From Actinomycetota bacterium (GTDB taxonomy: Bacteria > Actinomycetota > Actinomycetes > Actinomycetales > Microbacteriaceae), in NCBI GenBank assembly GCA_009703545.1, contig WLFX01000021.1:1-10705 (forward strand): a stretch of DNA of 10,705 nt, in the 5' to 3' direction. This document shows, piece by piece, positions 6,150 through 10,705 of this stretch. The notes beneath the pieces were generated by a model. It ran no database searches. It saw only the letters and a program-made list of their open reading frames with translations, and had not been told where the DNA came from. The position numbers and the translations under genes are program-made. How positions within the stretch are numbered: position 1 is the stretch's first letter; each line of letters opens with the position of its first letter.

Positions 6150-8659
6150 TACGGGCAGGATTCTTGGAGAATCGTGAGCGTCACCGATTTCTTGCCGGCT
6201 TGACTAATCACGAAGCCAATGTCCGGGTCGGCCGGGTCTTCGGCGGCCGAGCATTTCACCGACACTGGTACGCCAGTGCCGGACAACGCATCCCGTGCCT
6301 CTGCTTCGGTCATGCCCACGACGTCGGGAATCGTGACATCCGGTCCCGATGAACGGAAAAGTTTCACGACCATTCCCCCAGCGATTAACTCCCCTTCGCC
6401 GGGGTCAGTTCCCGTGACATCTCCTTCGGAAACAGAGTCGGATGGCTCGAACCCTCCAAGTTTGACTTGGAGTCCGAGACCGACGAGCAACGTTGTCGCC
6501 TCTTCTACGCTGAGGCCCTCGACCGAAGGCATTTCGAGGCCGCTGCCCTGGAGGAGGCGTGATGGAGGTGCTGGCCAATCTATTGCTCCTGAGTAGTTTT
6601 GGTTGGCCATCCGCATCACCGCCGACATGATTTGGTGGCGGTACAGAGCGCCATTGGGGAATGAACGCATCGGGTATGTTCCGATGACATTCCCGACCCA
6701 TGCCACACTGGCAACGCGGGACGTGGACGTAACAATCCAGGTTTGCGACGAACTGTCGGTAGTTCCGGTTTTGCCGAAGATGGGGACGCCGTCCCCGGGG
6801 TTACCCGCAGATCCTGTTCCCCCGCTCATTACCGCTTTCATGGCATAGATTGCGCCCTGTGCTACTTCGGGGTCAATCGTTTGGCGACACGTGACCGGCT
6901 GTCCGGGCAATTCCTCACCGTTGGGACCCACCGCGTGATCAAGAATGATGCTCTCGCAGAATTTTCCGTTATTGGCGATTCCAGCCCACGCTGTTGCCAT
7001 TGTCAGCGGTGCGATTTCATTTGTTCCCAAAATTGCCGAGGGGTTAGTTTGCAATAACGCACCGTCCGCACGGTGAATTCCGAGGGATTCCGCCATTTTA
7101 CGAATCTCACACTGGTCGAGTTGCTCACCTATCGACGCGAACGCCGAGTTAATCGAGGCGCGCACAGCTTCCAGAACGGTCACAATTTTCGGGGCTTGAG
7201 CATCGTTCTTGAACTCCCAAATTCCACCCCACGGTCCGCCACCGTCAGTACAGGTGTCTAAATAGTGAGACTGGTCTTTTTTAAATTCGCTCGCGTCGAC
7301 AACTTCGTTCAGACCGCGTCCGGAATTCAGCCATGCGAGAAGACCCATGATTTTGTAGGTTGAACCAGTCTGGAACCCGCTTGATCCACCGTAGTCCCGG
7401 TCAGTCGAGAAGTTGACTGCGCTCGCTTCAGCCCCGCCACCTTCGAGGGTGTCATTGAATATTTTGTTTTGCGTCATCGTCAGGACGCGGCCTGTGCCGA
7501 CCTCAACAGAGTCGAATGCCGCACCAATATTCAGGATCGGAGACGACTTAGGGACATTCCACACCTCTTTTTGAGCAAATTTCTGTAACGAATTGTCAAG
7601 CGTCGTGTATAACTTGTACCCGCCGATGTTCCAGTTCGTGATTCGCTCATCGACCGTCGACCCAAGTGCTTCGAAATTCGTCACGTTTTTCACGACGTAA
7701 TCACAGAAATGCCGTGAGTATTTTTGGGCCGCGATACAACCACTCGAGGGGTCTTTAAGGTTGACGAAATTTTCGTCGACAGGAATTGAAACCGCCTCTT
7801 GATACTCGGCTTCTGTGATGTGACCGGCATCGCGCATCGACCTCAGGATGTCGTCGCGACGGATCTGGTTCGCCGGATAGTTTTCGGGTTGTGCGAGATT
7901 TCGCAAGACCGGGTATTGGACGATGGCCAGGAGCGACGCCGCCTGCGAGATTGTGACATCTTGTGCACTGACCCCGAAATAGCGATTTGCGGCGGCTTCA
8001 ACACCATAGGTGTTTCCACCGAACCCCGAAATGTTGAGGTACGCTTCCAGAATTTGTTCTTTATTGAATCGTTTCTCGAGTCCGATCGCAAGTTTGATTT
8101 CTTTCAGTTTGCGCTCGGTGCTCGATGCCGTCGCTTCGGCATAGGCGGCACTTCGCGCTTCTTCGGATGGCAACGCTTCGGCACGCTGAACATAGATGTT
8201 CTTGATGAGTTGCATGGTGAGAGTCGACGCACCAGAAGTTACGCCGCCAGATGTGACGTTCCCGATCGCGGCGCGAATAATTCCCGTGAGGTCGACACCT
8301 TTGTGTTCGTAGAAACGACGATCTTCGCCGTCGACCGCCGCGTCCTTGAGATATTGCGACATTTGGTCGAGGCTTACCTCAACTCGGTTTTGCCAATAAA
8401 CATCGGCAATTTTCACGTAGCCATTCTCTGGGTCCGCGTTCTTCTGGACATAAATTTCGTTGTTCTGAGCCTGACGACCGATTTCAATAAAGTCCGGAAG
8501 AGCGTCGAATACAGACAGCGAGTTCTTGATTGCGATTCCGCTCACGGCAAGGACTGGTGCAATCATGACCGTAACAAGGACACCTGAAATGATTCCGACG
8601 ATGCCCAATCCGAGCCAAGAGCCGACAGTGGTCGTGAATCGCGTAAAGAGGTTGGGCAT
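6149..8659 (-). CDS. Class A penicillin-binding protein (transglycosylase/transpeptidase) with two PASTA domains
   Basis: Bifunctional peptidoglycan synthase resembling mycobacterial PonA2. It polymerises lipid II and cross-links stem peptides outside the membrane. Of 836 aa, a short cytoplasmic tail is followed by one transmembrane helix (about 15-40). The GT51 domain has catalytic E112 in GEDRRFYEHKGVD and GASTLTMQ (143-150). The transpeptidase has STYK (S433, K436), SIN (502-504) and KTGT (630-633). Two PASTA repeats follow, about 709-769 and 777-831. Eight cysteines lie in the exported part (308, 319, 470, 517, 568, 591, 803, 835); their spacing suggests up to four disulfides. Start: ATG at 8659-8657 with no good Shine-Dalgarno; a TAATCT hexamer ends 7 bases upstream, so a leaderless mRNA is possible. 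It is divergent from the DUF4177 gene and overlaps the metallophosphoesterase gene by one base. Confidence 0.95.
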   Translation of the reverse strand: MPNLFTRFTTTVGSWLGLGIVGIISGVLVTVMIAPVLAVSGIAIKNSLSVFDALPDFIEIGRQAQNNEIYVQKNADPENGYVKIADVYWQNRVEVSLDQMSQYLKDAAVDGEDRRFYEHKGVDLTGIIRAAIGNVTSGGVTSGASTLTMQLIKNIYVQRAEALPSEEARSAAYAEATASSTERKLKEIKLAIGLEKRFNKEQILEAYLNISGFGGNTYGVEAAANRYFGVSAQDVTISQAASLLAIVQYPVLRNLAQPENYPANQIRRDDILRSMRDAGHITEAEYQEAVSIPVDENFVNLKDPSSGCIAAQKYSRHFCDYVVKNVTNFEALGSTVDERITNWNIGGYKLYTTLDNSLQKFAQKEVWNVPKSSPILNIGAAFDSVEVGTGRVLTMTQNKIFNDTLEGGGAEASAVNFSTDRDYGGSSGFQTGSTYKIMGLLAWLNSGRGLNEVVDASEFKKDQSHYLDTCTDGGGPWGGIWEFKNDAQAPKIVTVLEAVRASINSAFASIGEQLDQCEIRKMAESLGIHRADGALLQTNPSAILGTNEIAPLTMATAWAGIANNGKFCESIILDHAVGPNGEELPGQPVTCRQTIDPEVAQGAIYAMKAVMSGGTGSAGNPGDGVPIFGKTGTTDSSSQTWIVTSTSRVASVAWVGNVIGTYPMRSFPNGALYRHQIMSAVMRMANQNYSGAIDWPAPPSRLLQGSGLEMPSVEGLSVEEATTLLVGLGLQVKLGGFEPSDSVSEGDVTGTDPGEGELIAGGMVVKLFRSSGPDVTIPDVVGMTEAEARDALSGTGVPVSVKCSAAEDPADPDIGFVISQAGKKSVTLTILQESCP

Positions 8660-8666
8660 AGACTCA

Positions 8667-8672
8667 AGATTA
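8667..8672 (-). promoter_or_regulatory. Possible -10 element for leaderless ponA transcript
   Basis: On the minus strand TAATCT lies 7 bases before the ponA ATG and fits the TANNNT core. That spacing would put the first transcribed base at the A of the start codon, as in leaderless actinobacterial mRNAs, and would explain the missing Shine-Dalgarno. No convincing -35 is seen. Speculative. Confidence 0.3.
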
Positions 8673-8708
8673 CCCAGTCAACCTAAGAATTTCCGAAACG
8701 GAGCAACC

Positions 8709-8864
8709 GTGAGCCAGTGGGAATATGCGACAACGCCACTCATCATTCACTCGACTACGCAGATTCTCAACACGTGGGGTGAGGAAGGCTGGGAGCTCGT
8801 CACTATCATTGCTGGCCCTGAAGGCGGGCTAGTTGCCTATTTCAAGCGCCCTCTGAACGGTTAG
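8709..8864 (+). CDS. Small DUF4177-like protein (51 aa)
   Basis: Small cytoplasmic protein of unknown function. The sequence shows the pattern typical of DUF4177: an initial WEYAT strand, a helix with LNTWGEEGWELV, then a strand ending AYFKRPL. No catalytic residues or membrane segment are apparent. Start: GTG at 8709, with GGAG at 8700-8703 spaced 5 bases; longer in-frame starts upstream would run into the ponA coding region on the other strand. The RidA-family gene follows after 9 bases, and its ribosome binding site overlaps this stop codon, so the two are almost certainly one transcript. This small protein also lies close to ponA2 and a RidA homologue in other actinobacteria (from memory), which supports it being a real gene. 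Confidence 0.82.
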   Translation: MSQWEYATTPLIIHSTTQILNTWGEEGWELVTIIAGPEGGLVAYFKRPLNG

Positions 8865-8873
8865 GAAATCCAC

Positions 8874-9332
8874 ATGTCTGTTACGGCTCGTCTCGCCGAA
8901 CTGGGAATCGTCATCCCTGCGGTTGCCAAGCCTGTTGCGTCGTATGTTCCCGCGACCGTCACGGGAAATCTTGCCTTTACCGCCGGCCAACTGCCGTTTG
9001 TGGACGGTTCGCTTCCGGCTACCGGAAAGGTTGGCGCAGAGGTCAGCCCAGAGGACGCGAAGGATTTTGCGCGAATCGCCGTGCTCAATGCTCTCGCCGC
9101 AGCGCAGACGGCGATTGGGTCGGTTGACCGCATTACTCGCATCGTCAAACTTGTCGTGTTCGTTGCGTCCGCCCCGAACTTCAGTGGCCAACCTGCTGTT
9201 GCGAACGGCGCGAGCGACACGCTCGTCGAGATTTTTGGTGATGCAGGTCGTCACGCGCGTAGCGCCGTCGGTGTTGCGGTTTTGCCCTTGGATGCGCCGG
9301 TCGAACTCGAACTCATTGTCGAATTCGCCTAG
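8874..9332 (+). CDS. RidA/YjgF/UK114-family protein
   Basis: Predicted member of the RidA superfamily, trimeric cytoplasmic proteins; classical RidA hydrolyses reactive enamine/imine intermediates made by PLP enzymes. The 152 aa are longer than classical RidA (about 130) and fit the longer subgroup common in actinobacteria and proteobacteria. Features are FTAGQLPF near 35-42, a central helix AVLNALAAAQTAIGSVDRI, and ARSAVGVAVLPLDAPVELE near 128-146. That last segment includes R129, which aligns with the Arg that binds the substrate carboxylate in RidA. Start: ATG 8874 with AGGAAA at 8863-8868. The true substrate of this subgroup is not established, so deaminase activity is only inferred. The 101 bases after it precede the Tad genes. 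Confidence 0.9.
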   Translation: MSVTARLAELGIVIPAVAKPVASYVPATVTGNLAFTAGQLPFVDGSLPATGKVGAEVSPEDAKDFARIAVLNALAAAQTAIGSVDRITRIVKLVVFVASAPNFSGQPAVANGASDTLVEIFGDAGRHARSAVGVAVLPLDAPVELELIVEFA

Positions 9333-9350
9333 ACGTTAGTGCCAAACATA

Positions 9351-9378
9351 TTGACAGTTGGTAAAGGGGCATGATTGT
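9351..9378 (+). promoter_or_regulatory. Possible promoter for the tad genes
   Basis: The 101-base gap between the RidA-family gene and tadA contains a perfect -35 hexamer TTGACA at 9351-9356. Downstream, GATTGT (9373-9378, 16-base spacer) is the best but weak -10. CATGAT occurs twice nearby (9370-9375 and 9382-9387) around a GGGG/CCCC inverted repeat, which might be an operator. An imperfect stem, GCGGTAGTG (9391-9399) with CATCACCGC (9411-9419), could form in the leader RNA. All of this is inference. Confidence 0.35.
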
Positions 9379-9433
9379 CCCCATGATGTGGCGGTAGTGA
9401 GCAAATAGAACATCACCGCGTAACGCTGGGGTT

Positions 9434-10324
9434 ATGAGCCCAACTCTCAGTTCAGCACTCGGCCCGCTTGCGTCAGCAGTCGACGCCGACGTTCGCGATC
9501 TGTGTGTCACCGGTGATGGTCGAGTATGGCGAAGCGATGGTCGTGGATTTGTCACGACGGACATCATTGTCGACCCACGCGAGGCTCGGCGGATTGGGGT
9601 GGGGCTCGTCGAGACGGCGGGCGGTCGGGTTGACGACGCACGGCCCCTCGGTGACGCGGCGCTCGCCGGTCAGGTCAGAGTTCATGTCGTGCTCCCACCA
9701 GTCGCACGGGACGGTGCCATCGTGACGCTTCGGTTCCCGCGTCACATTCCCGTCACGACCGAGGACTACCTGGTTGATTCGGAGTGGGATTGGGAGGAAC
9801 TCGTAAAACAGTCAATCCTCATCACGGGTGCAACGGGAAGCGGCAAGACGACCTTGTTGGAGTTGTTGATGGCACGCATTCCGGCCTCGGAGCGAATTCT
9901 TGTCATCGAAGACATTCCGGAAATCTCGGCGCGCCACCCTCACGCCGTTTCGCTGTGCACTCGCGCGGCGAATGCGGAAGGCGCCGGTCACGTCACGATG
10001 AGCGCATTGGTGCGAGAGTCGTTGCGCATGAGCCCTGACCGTATCGTGCTTGGCGAAGTTCGTGGCGCGGAGGTCATCGACCTACTCTTGGCGCTCACTG
10101 CGGGTCACCCTGGTTTGTCCTCGCTTCACGCTCGAACGCTCGGTGAAGTTCCCGAGAGATTGACCGCATTGGGAATGATTGCCGGATGTGACCCCGTGAC
10201 GATTGCGCGACTCTCCACGGTCGCGTTCGATCGCATCATTCATTGCGAGCGAACCGAATTAGGAATTCGACTGAGCTCGGGGTTGCTTCGACGAGTTGGT
10301 GACGTTCTCGAAGTGTCGCGATGA
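9434..10324 (+). CDS. tadA: TadA/CpaF-family secretion ATPase (compact form)
   Basis: Cytoplasmic hexameric ATPase that powers Flp-type Tad pilus assembly or type II/IV-like secretion. Walker A is GATGSGKTT (bases near 9826-9852), followed by the Asp box VIEDIPEI, Walker B with DRIVLGEVRG and the His box HPGLSSLHA, in family order. Length is 296 aa, shorter than the roughly 340-460 aa of most TadA/CpaF proteins; the reduction is in the N-terminal region. The ATG at 9434 is the only choice, because an in-frame TGA lies at 9398-9400 and no other start lies between. The ribosome binding site is weak (GGGG at 9428-9431, close to the ATG). The stop overlaps the next start (ATGA), as expected for a tad operon. 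The CpaE-like septum-site gene usual upstream in actinobacteria is absent. Confidence 0.9.
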   Translation: MSPTLSSALGPLASAVDADVRDLCVTGDGRVWRSDGRGFVTTDIIVDPREARRIGVGLVETAGGRVDDARPLGDAALAGQVRVHVVLPPVARDGAIVTLRFPRHIPVTTEDYLVDSEWDWEELVKQSILITGATGSGKTTLLELLMARIPASERILVIEDIPEISARHPHAVSLCTRAANAEGAGHVTMSALVRESLRMSPDRIVLGEVRGAEVIDLLLALTAGHPGLSSLHARTLGEVPERLTALGMIAGCDPVTIARLSTVAFDRIIHCERTELGIRLSSGLLRRVGDVLEVSR

Positions 10325-10705
10325 CACCGACCGAGTTGAGGCGACTCGCGGCGACGTTGGACGCCGGGATCACTCAACTCGATGACCGCACAGGCGACAA
10401 CGATTTTGTTTCCGAGATTCTCGAGATTGCGCGGGAGACAGGAGCGCCTCGGACGCGCATCCTTCGTGTCGTCGCCGACGCCCTCGACGCGAACATCGAA
10501 TTGGAACGCGAGGCCACCATCGCTGCCGCATCGGCCCGGCATTCGGCTCTCGTGCTTACCGCACTTCCTGCTTTCACACTGATTGTCACCGAGTTCTTTG
10601 GCACACACGCCCTCGGTTTTCTCCTTGGCGCACCGATGGGATGGCTGTGCCTTGCCCTCGGAGTAGGGGCGTCCTTCGGCGGATGGATGTGGATGGACCG
10701 CCTGC
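10321..10705 (+). CDS. tadB: TadB-like type II secretion system F domain protein, N-terminal part (runs off window)
   Basis: Inner-membrane platform protein expected to work with TadA in Tad pilus assembly. The frame opens with ATG at 10321, overlapping the tadA stop by four bases (ATGA), and stays open for 128 codons to the window end. Residues 1-70 are a soluble, helical, charged region (ELRRLAATLDAG, EILEIARETGAP), followed by ELEREA-type sequence and two hydrophobic stretches, about 80-98 and 105-125, separated by a GTHALGFLLGAP turn. That arrangement is seen in actinobacterial TadB. The overlap with tadA makes translational coupling very likely. Without the C-terminal half, TadC-like cannot be fully excluded. 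Confidence 0.8.
   Translation, partial: MTPTELRRLAATLDAGITQLDDRTGDNDFVSEILEIARETGAPRTRILRVVADALDANIELEREATIAAASARHSALVLTALPAFTLIVTEFFGTHALGFLLGAPMGWLCLALGVGASFGGWMWMDRL

Noticed and set aside
7799..8587. 262-codon open frame on the plus strand opposite ponA
   Set aside because: It lies wholly opposite the GT51 region of the PBP and has no ribosome binding site or family motif.
8526..8708. Longer DUF4177 protein beginning at 8526
   Set aside because: The added part is the antisense of the ponA N-terminus. GTG 8709 has its own ribosome binding site and gives the normal family length.

Overview
The window looks like chromosomal housekeeping DNA from an actinobacterium, most likely a small-genome Microbacteriaceae-type lineage (family level is inference). 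The signs are an RlmB with a long basic N-terminal extension, the ponA2-type PBP / metallophosphoesterase pair next to a DUF4177 protein and a RidA homologue, a TadA/TadB pair, moderate-to-high GC by eye, short intergenic gaps and frequent GTG/TTG starts. No phage, transposon, CRISPR or defence genes are visible.

Layout. Bases 1-1798 hold the 3' part of cysS overlapping rlmB (23S rRNA 2'-O-methyltransferase). Bases 1917-2798 encode a membrane-anchored DsbA-like thiol oxidoreductase, followed by a hairpin and tRNA-Thr(TGT). Bases 2944-4938 hold a TTG-started D-Ala-D-Ala carboxypeptidase (PBP4/S13 type) followed closely by a nicotinamidase. Bases 4936-5142 carry two copies of a 48-bp hairpin-containing repeat; the second copy runs into the 3' end of a minus-strand tRNA-Pro(CGG) (5135-5208). 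Upstream of that tRNA on the minus strand are a metallophosphoesterase (5220-6149) and a class A PBP with two PASTA domains (6149-8659), which overlap by one base. Diverging from the PBP on the plus strand are a 51-aa DUF4177-like protein (8709-8864), a RidA-family protein (8874-9332), a compact TadA/CpaF ATPase (9434-10324) and the start of a TadB-like membrane protein (10321 to the window end).

How the genes fit together. One theme is the cell envelope. Two penicillin-binding proteins build or trim peptidoglycan, and an extracytoplasmic thiol oxidoreductase could form the disulfides that their paired cysteines suggest. The Tad genes assemble a secretion or pilus machine. A second theme is translation: cysS, rlmB and two tRNAs, each tRNA placed tightly against protein genes and probably co-transcribed with them.

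I did not find a convincing undescribed system. The most unusual structure is the 48-bp near-perfect direct repeat that copies the tRNA-Pro acceptor 3' strand together with its terminator hairpin, 159 bp away. It could be an old integration/excision scar or a local tandem duplication.
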